NCBI RefSeq assembly: GCF_016863395.1
Contig: NZ_BOOU01000067.1
Location: 62,001 to 126,000, forward strand
Direction: 5' to 3'
DNA from: Sphaerisporangium rufum
GTDB lineage: Bacteria; Actinomycetota; Actinomycetes; Streptosporangiales; Streptosporangiaceae
Length of the DNA stretch: 64,000 nucleotides
In this document: positions 57,152-64,000 of the stretch, one piece after another
How positions within the stretch are numbered: position 1 is the stretch's first letter
How the letters are laid out: every line of letters starts with the position of its first letter
The notes under the pieces: model-generated
The model's input: only the letters and a program-made list of their open reading frames with translations
What the model was told of the DNA's origin: nothing
Databases searched by the model: none
Made by a program: the position numbers and the translations under genes

Positions 57152-57970
57152 GTGGCTGAATATTCGACCGGCCACCAGACCGGAACACCCCAGTACCAGG
57201 ACGTGCCGGAGAGCACCACCGGCCACGCCCGCGAGGCGGCCGGCCAGGTGGCCGGCACCGCGCGGGACCAGGCGGCCACCGTCGCCGGCGAGGCCAAGGT
57301 CCAGGCCGGCCAGGCGGTGGGCCGGCTACGGGACCGGGCGTCCCGCGAGGCCCACTCCCAGGCGCAGAAGGCGGCCCAGGGCATCCGCCAGTGGGCGGAC
57401 GACCTGCACAGCATGTCGGAGAACGGCAAGCCGGACTCCCCGGTGGCCTCGGTGACCCAGCAGGTGGCCCAGCGCGGCCGGCGCGCCGCCGACTACCTGG
57501 ACGAGAACGGCTTCGCCGGCATCGCCGACGAGGTGCAGCGGTTCGCCCGCCGCCGTCCGGGCCTGTTCCTGGCCGGCGCGGTCGCCGCCGGGTTCCTGGT
57601 CGGCCGGGTCGCCAAGTCGGGCGTCCAGGAGCACCGGGACGGCGACAACGGCCGCACCGGATGGCAGGACACCGGCCAGGGCCAGGGCTACACCCAGGGT
57701 TACGCCGACACCTACCCGGCCGCGGACACCTACCCGGCCGCCACCACCGGCGGCACCGCCGGCTACCAGACCGGGCAGTACCCCGCCGACCAGGCCGGCT
57801 ACTCGGCCACCGGCCCGACCGGCACGTACCCGACCGGCGGCGCCACCGGCGCGGGCGGAGCCTACGAGGAGTACGCCACGCCGGCCACCGGCGAGCCGGC
57901 CGCGCCGGGCACCGCCCGGCCCTACACCCAGGGCACCGCGGACGACGAGACGGGGTGGACGCAGAGATGA
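57152..57970 (+). CDS. Envelope-associated protein with low-complexity C-terminus
   Basis: The 272-residue protein has an Ala/Gln/Arg-rich helical N-terminal half (about 20-125) resembling LEA-like or DUF3618-operon proteins. One hydrophobic segment follows (about 138-155, GLFLAGAVAAGFLVGRVA), then a Gly/Tyr/Thr/Pro-rich tail with repeated TYPAADTYPAA and GYTQGY units. GTG at 57152 has GGGAGG 5 nt upstream. It overlaps the Holin-X gene (ATGA). Function unknown; the operon context points to membrane stress. Confidence 0.75.
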   Translation: MAEYSTGHQTGTPQYQDVPESTTGHAREAAGQVAGTARDQAATVAGEAKVQAGQAVGRLRDRASREAHSQAQKAAQGIRQWADDLHSMSENGKPDSPVASVTQQVAQRGRRAADYLDENGFAGIADEVQRFARRRPGLFLAGAVAAGFLVGRVAKSGVQEHRDGDNGRTGWQDTGQGQGYTQGYADTYPAADTYPAATTGGTAGYQTGQYPADQAGYSATGPTGTYPTGGATGAGGAYEEYATPATGEPAAPGTARPYTQGTADDETGWTQR

Positions 57971-58368
57971 CCATCCCGCCACCGCACGATCCCGAGCCGT
58001 CGCTCGGCCAGCTCGTCGGCGACATCGGCAAGGACCTGTCGACGCTGTTCCGCCAGGAGGTGGAACTCGCCAAGACGGAGATCCGCGAGGAGGCCGGGAA
58101 GGCGTCCAAGGCGGCCGGGATGCTGGGCGGGGCCGGCTTCGCCGGCGCGATCTCCGCGGTGCTGCTCAGCCTGGCCCTGGTTTTCGCCCTGGCGAACGTG
58201 ATGGACGCCGGCTGGGCGGCGCTGATCGTCGGCGTGCTGTGGGCCATCGCCGGCGCCGTGCTCTACAACACCGGTCGCTCCCGCATGCGGGAGGTGTCCC
58301 CCAAGCCGGAGCAGACGGTTCAGACGCTCAAGGAGGACGCCCGATGGGCGCAGAATCTGACGAAATAA
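57967..58368 (+). CDS. Actinobacterial Holin-X family membrane protein
   Basis: The 133-residue protein has a charged N-terminal amphipathic part with the family pattern LSTLFRQEVELAKTEIREEA (residues about 24-43), two membrane helices (about 60-78 and 82-100) and a short basic tail. The family (PF07332) is named for resemblance to phage holins but is encoded in chromosomal stress operons. ATG at 57967 overlaps the upstream stop; its own stop lies within the next gene. Confidence 0.85.
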   Translation: MTIPPPHDPEPSLGQLVGDIGKDLSTLFRQEVELAKTEIREEAGKASKAAGMLGGAGFAGAISAVLLSLALVFALANVMDAGWAALIVGVLWAIAGAVLYNTGRSRMREVSPKPEQTVQTLKEDARWAQNLTK

Positions 58369-59069
58369 GGCGGGAGATAGCCCGGACCCGGGCAGAACTC
58401 ACCAACGACGTGGAACGCCTCGCCGACCGCACCAGCCCGTCGCGGATCGTCCGCCGCCGCACCGAAAGGGTCCGTTCGGTGGCCCGCGACATCCGAGAGC
58501 GAGTGATGGGAACGCCTATGGACACCTACCAGCAGGACCCCTACGGGACATACGGCTACCAGGACGGCGGCCACGAGGCCCACCAGGTCGCCGACCGCAC
58601 GCGCGAGGGCGCGCACGCGGTGGCCGACCGGACCAAGGAGGGCGCCCACCAGGCGGCGCACGCCGTGGGCCAGGCCGGCGAGACCGTCAAGCAGCAGGCG
58701 CAGAGCGCCGCGCAGGCGGTCAAGTCGGTACCGCAGCAGGCCGCCCGGACCACCCGGGGCAACCCGATGGCGGCCGGCCTGATCGCCTTCGGCGCCGGGC
58801 TGCTCGCCGCGACGGTCATCCCGGAGACCCGGGCCGAGCGCCAGGCCGCGCGGCAGCTCAAGGAGCAGGCGCGCGAGGTGGCGCAGCCGGTGGCCGAATC
58901 GCTCAAGGAGTCGGTGGGCAACCTCGGCCAGGAGGCGAAGGAGACGGCCAGGGAGGCCGTCCAGGAGGTCAAGTCCACCGCCGCCGACGCGGCCAAGACC
59001 ACCGGGCAGCAGACCGGCGAGCAGGCGCAGCAGGTCAGGCAGACCGCGACCGGCGGCGACGGCCGCTGA
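58344..59069 (+). CDS. DUF3618 protein
   Basis: The 241-residue protein opens with the DUF3618 signature EIRREIARTRAELTNDVERLA and RTSPSRIVRRRTERVR. A long Ala/Gln-rich helical repeat region follows (VADRTREGAHAVADRTKEGAH), then a hydrophobic segment (about 150-168) and a coiled LEA-like tail. ATG at 58344 has AAGGAGG 7 nt upstream and overlaps the Holin-X gene by 25 nt. It is the third member of the conserved envelope-stress operon. Function unknown. Confidence 0.85.
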   Translation: MGAESDEIRREIARTRAELTNDVERLADRTSPSRIVRRRTERVRSVARDIRERVMGTPMDTYQQDPYGTYGYQDGGHEAHQVADRTREGAHAVADRTKEGAHQAAHAVGQAGETVKQQAQSAAQAVKSVPQQAARTTRGNPMAAGLIAFGAGLLAATVIPETRAERQAARQLKEQAREVAQPVAESLKESVGNLGQEAKETAREAVQEVKSTAADAAKTTGQQTGEQAQQVRQTATGGDGR

Positions 59070-59082
59070 AGGTCCCGGTCAT

Positions 59083-59105
59083 GGGCCCCGGCACGGCCGG
59101 GGCCC
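59083..59105 (+). terminator. Terminator of the stress operon
   Basis: A perfect 10-bp stem GGGCCCCGGC / GCCGGGGCCC with loop ACG begins 14 nt after the DUF3618 stop. Confidence 0.8.
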
Positions 59106-59106
59106 T

Positions 59107-59142
59107 GCCCATGTCCGGGCCCATGTCCGGGCCCATGCCGGG
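59107..59142. repeat. Three 12-nt tandem repeats after the terminator
   Basis: GCCCATGTCCGG occurs twice exactly and a third time with one base lost. It is noncoding, between convergent terminators. Confidence 0.75.
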
Positions 59143-59205
59143 CGCCAGGCGGCCGACCGACCGGGCCCGCGGGTGGCGGCAGGACGCTCTTGTACCCGCC
59201 GCGGA

Positions 59206-59250
59206 CACGGGTGGAGCCCCGGCCCGCCGGGGCCCGGGGCTCCACCCGTG
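59206..59250. terminator. Terminator of the CBS-domain gene
   Basis: A perfect 17-bp stem (59206-59222 CACGGGTGGAGCCCCGG with 59234-59250) and an 11-nt loop lie 14 nt after the leftward CBS gene. Confidence 0.8.
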
Positions 59251-59263
59251 ACGAGCGGACGGG

Positions 59264-59680
59264 TCAGTCGGTGGTGACCGCGTCCATCAGGTCGCCCACC
59301 GGCGCGTCCGGCAGTGCCTTGGCCACGTCGGCCAGCGCCACCATGCCGATCAGGTCGTGCCCGTCGATCACCGGCAGCCGGCGCACCTTGTGCGACGCCA
59401 TGGTGCGCAGGATCTCGCGGGCGTCGTCGTCGGCGCCGATGGTGACCGCCTCGCCCTGGGCCAGCTCACCGGCCGTGCAGTCCTTCGGGTCCCGCCCCTG
59501 GGCCAGCACCTTGACCACGATGTCGCGGTCGGTCAGCATGCCCTTGAGGCGGTTGTCGGTGCCACAGATCGGCAGCGACCCGACGTCCAGGCGCGCCATC
59601 TTCTGGGCGGCGTCCACCAGGGTCTCGTCGGCGTTCACACACTCGGCGTTCGGGGTCATGATCTCGCGAGCGGTAGGCAT
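59264..59680 (-). CDS. Paired CBS-domain protein (Hrp1-like)
   Basis: The 138-residue protein consists of two CBS motifs: TAREIMTPNAECVNADETL through LPICGTDNRLKGMLTDRDIV, and TIGADDDAREILRTMASHKVRRLPVID through IGMVALADVA. Such pairs bind adenosyl nucleotides. It is similar in layout to mycobacterial hypoxic response protein 1. ATG at 59680 has AAGGAGA upstream. A gapped inverted repeat GGGGA-8-TCCCC (59696-59713) just before the start is reminiscent of a hypoxia box but is weak. Confidence 0.85.
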   Translation of the reverse strand: MPTAREIMTPNAECVNADETLVDAAQKMARLDVGSLPICGTDNRLKGMLTDRDIVVKVLAQGRDPKDCTAGELAQGEAVTIGADDDAREILRTMASHKVRRLPVIDGHDLIGMVALADVAKALPDAPVGDLMDAVTTD

Positions 59681-59803
59681 CCTGTCTCCTTTCGTGGGGA
59701 TTCGGATGTCCCCCGCGTGCCCTGGCGTTCCGGCCCGAAACACCTTTCGAGGGGTGACCGCGCAGGTCACGGAGATGTCACCCCGGCCGTCATCGGTCCC
59801 GCC

Positions 59804-60010
59804 TCAGGCCGAGGTCGGCCGGTCGTAGCCCTCCGACTCCCCGTACGCGCGGCGGCCGGGATCGTCCTCCGGCTGGTTGGCCGGATCGGTGTGCGAGGGC
59901 TCGAACTCGGCGGCGAAGTCGTCCTCGCCGGCCGCCTCCCGCTCCTGCGCCGTCCGGCGGTCGGCCAGCGGCACGTTCTCGTCGTCGGATCGCGGTCCGG
60001 TGGGCGCCAC
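59804..60010 (-). CDS. Small acidic hypothetical protein
   Basis: This 68-residue hydrophilic protein is rich in Asp, Glu, Arg and Pro (DDENVPLADRRTAQEREA, EFEPSHTDPANQPEDD) with no membrane segment. GTG at 60010 has GGGGAGG 6-7 nt upstream, which supports translation. Family not recognised. Probably intrinsically disordered. Confidence 0.6.
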   Translation of the reverse strand: MAPTGPRSDDENVPLADRRTAQEREAAGEDDFAAEFEPSHTDPANQPEDDPGRRAYGESEGYDRPTSA

Positions 60011-60129
60011 GGTGCCCTCCCCATCGGTCGGCCGGCCCGCTGAGCAGGCCGGACATCATCATGAACCGCGTGCCTACCCTCCCGGCGGCCGGTCAACCCC
60101 GGCCCGCCCGGCGGCCGGTCGACCACCGG

Positions 60130-60345
60130 TCAGCGGCGCCGGAAGGGGCGCACCGAGTCGTCGCCGCGGGTGGTCCGCCACCATTCGCCCACGACGATCG
60201 CGTACGCCGCGCTGCCCGCGGCCAGCGCGAGCGCCCCGGCGAACAGCCACCAGCGCTGGAAGATGCCGCCGTACAGGGACAGGGCCAGGAAGGCGATCAA
60301 CCCGAAGCAGGCCACGAGCAGTCTGACGTTCAGCGGTCGGTCCAT
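60130..60345 (-). CDS. Small two-helix membrane protein
   Basis: The 71-residue protein has two hydrophobic helices (about 8-26 and 33-50) and a basic tail (RTTRGDDSVRPFRRR). DUF3099-like in layout, but I cannot confirm a family. ATG at 60345 has AGGTG upstream; GTG at 60354 is an alternative start. It ends in the gap before the small acidic protein and begins 31 nt before the end of the epimerase gene. Confidence 0.65.
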   Translation of the reverse strand: MDRPLNVRLLVACFGLIAFLALSLYGGIFQRWWLFAGALALAAGSAAYAIVVGEWWRTTRGDDSVRPFRRR

Positions 60346-60375
60346 GCTCCGCACCTACCCGGCGGTGGTGGGCCG

Positions 60376-61332
60376 TCACGCCGCCGCGCTCGGCCGCCCC
60401 AGCTCGCGCCGGAACCAGCCGATGGTGCGGCGCAGGCCGGTGCCGGGGTCGACGCGGGCGTGCCAGCCGAGGAGTTCGCCGGCGAGGGTGGTGTCCGGGC
60501 GGCGGACCGCCGGGTCGTCGGCGGGGCGGTCGATGTGCTGGATGGGCGAGGCCGAACCGGTGAGCTCCCGAATGGTGCCGGCCAGCTCCAGCATGGTCAT
60601 CTCCACCGGGTTGCCGATGTTGACCGGACCGGAGTGGACCGAACCGGCCAGCGCCAGGATGCCGGTGACGGTGTCGTCCACGTAGCAGATGGACCGGGTC
60701 TGGGTGCCGTCGCCGGTGACGGTGATCGGCTGCCCGGTGAGGGCCTGCCGGATGAAGGTCGGGATGGCCCGGCCGTCATTGGGGCGCATCCGCGGACCGT
60801 AGGTGTTGAAGATGCGGACGATGGCGGTGTCCAGGCCGTGGGTGGTGCGGTAGGCGGTGGTGAGCGATTCGGCGAAGCGTTTGGCCTCGTCGTACACGCT
60901 GCGCGGGCCGACCGGGTTGACGTTGCCCCAGTAGGTCTCGCGCTGCGGATGCTCCAGCGGGTCGCCGTACACCTCGCTGGTGGAGGCGAGCAGGAACCGG
61001 GCGCCCTTCTCCCGGGCCAGGCCGAGCATGTGCGAGGTCCCCTCGCTGCCCACCCGGAGGGTCTCGATGGGGTGGTCCAGGTAGTCGGCCGGCGAGGCGG
61101 CGGAGGCCAGGTGGAGCACCAGGTCCACCTCCCCCGGCACGTGCACGAACCCGGTGACGTCGCACTCCAGCAGCCGGAACCGCCGCTCGCCCATCAGGTG
61201 CGCCACGTTCTCCGGCGACCCGGTCAGGAAGTTGTCCAGGCAGATCACCTCGTCCCCCCGGGCCAGCAGGCGCTCGCACAGGTGCGAGCCGAGGAAGCCC
61301 GCGCCTCCGGTCACGACGACTCTTTTCGGCAT
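60376..61332 (-). CDS. NAD-dependent sugar epimerase/decarboxylase (UXS-like)
   Basis: The 318-residue extended SDR has [10 protein letters not shown] (9-18), [11 protein letters not shown] and the catalytic pair Y147/K151 (YDEAKRFAE), with [12 protein letters not shown] and RSICYVDD. This set of motifs is that of UDP-glucuronate decarboxylase (UDP-xylose synthase) and close relatives. It makes a nucleotide-activated sugar for a surface glycan. Its ATG overlaps the end of the GT9 gene by 22 nt, so the two are co-transcribed. Confidence 0.85.
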   Translation of the reverse strand: MPKRVVVTGGAGFLGSHLCERLLARGDEVICLDNFLTGSPENVAHLMGERRFRLLECDVTGFVHVPGEVDLVLHLASAASPADYLDHPIETLRVGSEGTSHMLGLAREKGARFLLASTSEVYGDPLEHPQRETYWGNVNPVGPRSVYDEAKRFAESLTTAYRTTHGLDTAIVRIFNTYGPRMRPNDGRAIPTFIRQALTGQPITVTGDGTQTRSICYVDDTVTGILALAGSVHSGPVNIGNPVEMTMLELAGTIRELTGSASPIQHIDRPADDPAVRRPDTTLAGELLGWHARVDPGTGLRRTIGWFRRELGRPSAAA

Positions 61333-62312
61333 CGCTCGTCCTCCCTTTCCAGCCGATCCAGTAGATCGGTCACCGCGTCCAGGACCTCCTGGACCTCGAT
61401 CCGCAGCAGCCCGGGGTCCGACGCGTCCCCGTGCGGATCACCGGACCGGCCCTTCCACAGCGCGACGTGCCGGACGTCCGGCGGCGGTCCCCACAGCGCC
61501 GGCGAGACCGGCCCGAACAGCACGACCGACGGGGTGCCCAGCGCGGTCGCCAGGTGCGCCACCCCGGTGTCGCCGCACACCAGCAGCCGCGCGGACCGCA
61601 GCAGGTCCACCAGCTCGGGCAGGCCGGTCCGGCCGGCCAGCACGCTCGCCGCCGGCAGGCCGGCCCGAGCGGCCACCTGCTCGGCGATCGCCCGCTCGGC
61701 GGCACCGCCGGTGACCAGCACCCGGTGCCCGCCGGCGGCGAGCGCCGCGGCGACCCGGCCGAACCGGTCCGGCGGCCACCGCCGGGCCGGATGGGCGGCA
61801 CCGGGATGCACGACCACCGGGCCCGGGCCGGCCGGCCGCGGTCCCGGCACCCGCAGCAGCAGGTCGCCGGGGTCGGCGGGCACGCCGTGCCACTCCAGCA
61901 GATCGCACCAGCGCCGCACCTCGTGCACGCCTTCGCGCCAGGGCGGCCCGGCGGCGGGCAGGTCCGGATGAGCGTGGGTGATCAGCCGGCCCGGCCGGGT
62001 GGCCAGCAGCGCGGCGGTGCTCTGTGGGCCGCGGCCGTGCAGGTTGACCGCGACGTCCGGCCGGTCGACCGGCACCGGCCCGGGCCCGGCCACGTCGACC
62101 AGGCCGTCCACCGCGCCGATCGCCGGCAGCAGGCCGGCCAGCGGCGCGGGCGCGGCGAGCAGCACGCGGTGGCCGGGGTGGGCCCGGCGCAGCGCGCGCA
62201 GCGCCGGCACGGCGGCCAGCAGGTCGCCGAGCCCCAGCCCGCGCAGGGCGAGGAGGACCGGGGACGTCCCGTCCCGGCGGCGCGGCGGCGCGGGCCGCTC
62301 ACGGCCGCTCAT
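61311..62312 (-). CDS. GT9 heptosyltransferase-like glycosyltransferase
   Basis: The 333-residue protein belongs to the ADP-heptose:LPS heptosyltransferase family: [26 protein letters not shown] at the start, [19 protein letters not shown], and [34 protein letters not shown] in the nucleotide-binding half. Members in Gram-positive actinomycetes transfer heptose or related sugars to unknown acceptors. The neighbouring HldE-like gene makes ADP-heptose, which supports the substrate. ATG at 62312. Confidence 0.87.
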   Translation of the reverse strand: MSGRERPAPPRRRDGTSPVLLALRGLGLGDLLAAVPALRALRRAHPGHRVLLAAPAPLAGLLPAIGAVDGLVDVAGPGPVPVDRPDVAVNLHGRGPQSTAALLATRPGRLITHAHPDLPAAGPPWREGVHEVRRWCDLLEWHGVPADPGDLLLRVPGPRPAGPGPVVVHPGAAHPARRWPPDRFGRVAAALAAGGHRVLVTGGAAERAIAEQVAARAGLPAASVLAGRTGLPELVDLLRSARLLVCGDTGVAHLATALGTPSVVLFGPVSPALWGPPPDVRHVALWKGRSGDPHGDASDPGLLRIEVQEVLDAVTDLLDRLEREDERCRKESS

Positions 62313-62383
62313 GGACGCTCACCGTCGCTCATGAACGGTCACGGGCGCGCACGGTCGCAGCACGGGCGTGCTCACGGGCGTGC

Positions 62384-63064
62384 TCACGGCCATGAGGTCT
62401 CGGTGGAGGAGCAGACGACCAGCTCGCGCAGCTCACAGCCCGGCGGCTGGGACAGCGCGAAGACGACGGCGGCGGCGACGTCCTCCGGCTGGTTGAGCCG
62501 GGCGTCCGGGCCGGGCTTGTACTGCGGCTCGCGGTCGTCGAAGAACGCGGTCCGCATGCCGCCGGGGATCAGCAGCGTCACGCCGATCCGGCCGGCCAGC
62601 TCCGCCGCCAGCGCCCGGGTGAGGCCGACCACGCCGAACTTGGAGGCGCAGTAGGCCGTGGCGTCGCTCACCGCGCGCACCCCCAGGGTGGAGGCGCAGG
62701 TCACGATGCGTCCGCGCCCCTCGGGCAGGTACGGCAGCGCGGCCCGGATGACCGAGGCGGTGCCGAGCAGGTTGACCGCCACGACCCGCTCCCACCGGTC
62801 GGCCGGGACGTCGGACAGCGTGCCGCAGGCGTCGATGCCGGCCGCGGTGACCACGGCGTCCAGGCCGCCGGCCCGCTCGGCCAGCTCGGTGACGGCCCGC
62901 TCGGCCTGCTCGCGGTCGGCCAGGTCGGCGAGCGCGTGGTCCACCTCGTCGGCGGGCGCCCGGAGGTCGACGACCAGGGGCCGGCCGCCCTGCTTGGCGA
63001 CCGCGGCGGCCGTCGCCCGGCCCAGGCCGGACGCGCCACCGGTGATCAGGACGTTTCCCAGCAT
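62384..63064 (-). CDS. Short-chain dehydrogenase in the heptose cluster
   Basis: The 226-residue SDR has TGGASGLG (8-15), a catalytic triad of S125 (TCASTLG), Y138 and K142 (YCASK), and a short N-terminus. Only about 71 nt separate it from GT9. ATG at 63064 has GAGGAG 7 nt upstream. It may modify the sugar or a lipid carrier. The exact substrate is unknown. Confidence 0.85.
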   Translation of the reverse strand: MLGNVLITGGASGLGRATAAAVAKQGGRPLVVDLRAPADEVDHALADLADREQAERAVTELAERAGGLDAVVTAAGIDACGTLSDVPADRWERVVAVNLLGTASVIRAALPYLPEGRGRIVTCASTLGVRAVSDATAYCASKFGVVGLTRALAAELAGRIGVTLLIPGGMRTAFFDDREPQYKPGPDARLNQPEDVAAAVVFALSQPPGCELRELVVCSSTETSWP

Positions 63065-63101
63065 GTGCGGCTCCTCGTGCGGAAGGTGGTCCGGCCGGCG
63101 G

Positions 63102-64000
63102 TCAGCCGGCGGATCGGGCGGCGGCGATGATGTTCGTGGTGGACCGGCCGGGCAGCGTGGGCAGGATGACGACCTCGCCGCCGGCCCGGCGGACCGCCTC
63201 GGCCTCGGGGAGGTCACGCCCGGTGTAGTCGCCGCCCTTGACCCAGACGTCCGGGCGCAGCCGCTCGATCAGCGCGGCGGGCGTGTCCTCGTCGAACACC
63301 ACCACCGCGTCCACGCAGCCGAGCGCGCTCAGCACCTCGACCCGGTCCGGCTCGGCGACCACCGGCCGGCCGGGACCCTTGAGCCGGCGGATCGAGGCGT
63401 CGGAGTTGACGCAGACGACGAGCGCGTCACCGAGCGCCCTGGCCTGCCGCAGCAGGCTGACGTGCCCGGCGTGCAGCAGGTCGAAGCAGCCGCCGGTGGC
63501 GACCAGTCGCCCGCCGGCCGGCCGCAGCCGGGCGACCGGGTCCGGCGCCCGCTCGCCCGCCGCGGCGGCCGCCGGCCGGACGGCGGACGCGGCGCCCGCG
63601 GCGACGAAGCGGCCGGACACCGCGACCGCCTCGCGGACCGCCTCCTCGGCGCCCGCCCCGTGGGCCAGCGCGACCGCCGCCGCGGCGGCGAACCGGTCGC
63701 CGGCCCCGCAGGTGTCCCGGACCGGCCCCGGGTCGGGCGGCGCGATCAGGATCGGGTCCCGGTCGCGGCGGGCCAGAACCGCGCCGCGCTCGCCCAGGGT
63801 GACCGCGACCGCCTCGGCGCGCAGCCCGCCGACCAGCCCGCGGGCCGCCTCCCGCGGGTCGGCGGCCGGGGCGGCGGCCAGCAGTCCCGCCTCGGCCTCG
63901 TTCGGGGTGACGAGCGAGCAGCCCGGCACCGGCGCGGCGCCGCGCGGGTGCGGGTCCCAGACCAGCGGCGCGCGGACCTCGCCGAGGAGGTCGCGGTACA
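63102..64000 (-). CDS. hldE: HldE-like bifunctional heptose kinase/adenylyltransferase (partial)
   Basis: The gene continues beyond the right end; about 299 codons are seen. First comes the C-terminal half of a PfkB-type kinase ([25 protein letters not shown] with the catalytic Asp). A nucleotidyltransferase follows with [31 protein letters not shown] and WVKGGDY. The fusion matches HldE (RfaE), which makes ADP-glycero-manno-heptose from heptose 7-phosphate. Together with GT9 it indicates heptose-containing surface polymers in this Gram-positive organism. Confidence 0.87.
   Translation of the reverse strand, partial: YRDLLGEVRAPLVWDPHPRGAAPVPGCSLVTPNEAEAGLLAAAPAADPREAARGLVGGLRAEAVAVTLGERGAVLARRDRDPILIAPPDPGPVRDTCGAGDRFAAAAAVALAHGAGAEEAVREAVAVSGRFVAAGAASAVRPAAAAAGERAPDPVARLRPAGGRLVATGGCFDLLHAGHVSLLRQARALGDALVVCVNSDASIRRLKGPGRPVVAEPDRVEVLSALGCVDAVVVFDEDTPAALIERLRPDVWVKGGDYTGRDLPEAEAVRRAGGEVVILPTLPGRSTTNIIAAARSAG

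Noticed and set aside
57967-58368. Prophage remnant suggested by a holin-like protein
   Set aside because: Holin-X family proteins belong to chromosomal stress operons of actinobacteria, and no other phage gene is present.
1-64000. CRISPR arrays, insertion sequences and rRNA genes
   Set aside because: No regularly spaced direct repeats of CRISPR length, no transposase or integrase frames and no rRNA-like stretches were found by reading.

Overview
The window is 64 kb of very GC-rich, densely coded DNA from a filamentous soil-type actinomycete. The signs are strong third-position GC bias, many GTG starts, ATGA/GTGA stop-start overlaps, Tat and lipoprotein signals, CBM2-linked secreted enzymes and two secondary-metabolite loci. 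I cannot fix the genus; the Streptosporangiaceae, Thermomonosporaceae or Micromonosporaceae are all plausible. I saw no rRNA, complete tRNA, CRISPR array, transposase or integrase.

Region 1 (about 0.1-16 kb, plus 37.4-39 kb) is a plant-polymer degradation locus. It holds a secreted GH54 alpha-L-arabinofuranosidase with a ricin-type lectin, a Tat-exported GH127 beta-L-arabinofuranosidase with a lectin tail, a GH6 cellulase, a cutinase/PETase-fold esterase fused to CBM2, a CBM2-FnIII protein with no catalytic domain, a GH13 alpha-amylase with a starch-binding tail and a LacI-type regulator. A cytoplasmic GH51 arabinofuranosidase lies 36 kb away, but its promoter carries 17 of the 18 bases of the palindromic operator found in front of GH54. 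The two genes therefore look co-regulated, possibly by this LacI protein: extracellular debranching followed by intracellular hydrolysis. An acyltransferase, a GlsB/YeaQ-type membrane protein and a DUF4142 lipoprotein lie among these genes.

Region 2 (about 15.9-21 kb) is a small fermentative block: an SRPBCC protein, an FdhA-like zinc alcohol dehydrogenase, a coupled small membrane protein and AdhE.

Region 3 (about 21-32.6 kb) is a class I lanthipeptide locus. Leftward it has a six-cysteine precursor with an FDLD leader box, an exporter without a peptidase domain, and three paralogous secreted subtilases. Only the first subtilase keeps a complete catalytic set; the other two have lost the Ser and the oxyanion Asn, and one also the His. 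A catalase-like protein ends this arm. Divergently lie full-length LanB and LanC, overlapping by 4 nt.

Region 4 (about 32.8-41 kb) is mixed: an F420-type nitroreductase/hemerythrin fusion, a membrane NACHT ATPase, an SDR, GH51, a MarR regulator and a lipoprotein with two internally duplicated DUF4142 domains.

Region 5 (about 41.1-55 kb) is the most striking: eleven leftward genes, mostly overlapping, plus a divergent P450. They encode a HemN-like radical SAM protein, a PLP aminotransferase, a ThDP enzyme, an SRPBCC protein, a KAS III-like protein, two free ACPs, an HMG-CoA-synthase-like protein, an enoyl-CoA hydratase, a stand-alone PKS ketosynthase and a ketosynthase-like protein with Cys replaced by Ser. 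This is a beta-branching cassette built only of discrete enzymes, with no modular PKS, NRPS or AT in view. I do not recognise the product.

Region 6 (about 55-64 kb) is a PhoD phosphatase, a three-gene envelope-stress operon (including Holin-X and DUF3618 proteins), a CBS protein, two small proteins, and a sugar cluster (UXS-like epimerase, GT9 glycosyltransferase, SDR, HldE-like protein running off the end) suggesting heptose-containing cell-surface glycan.
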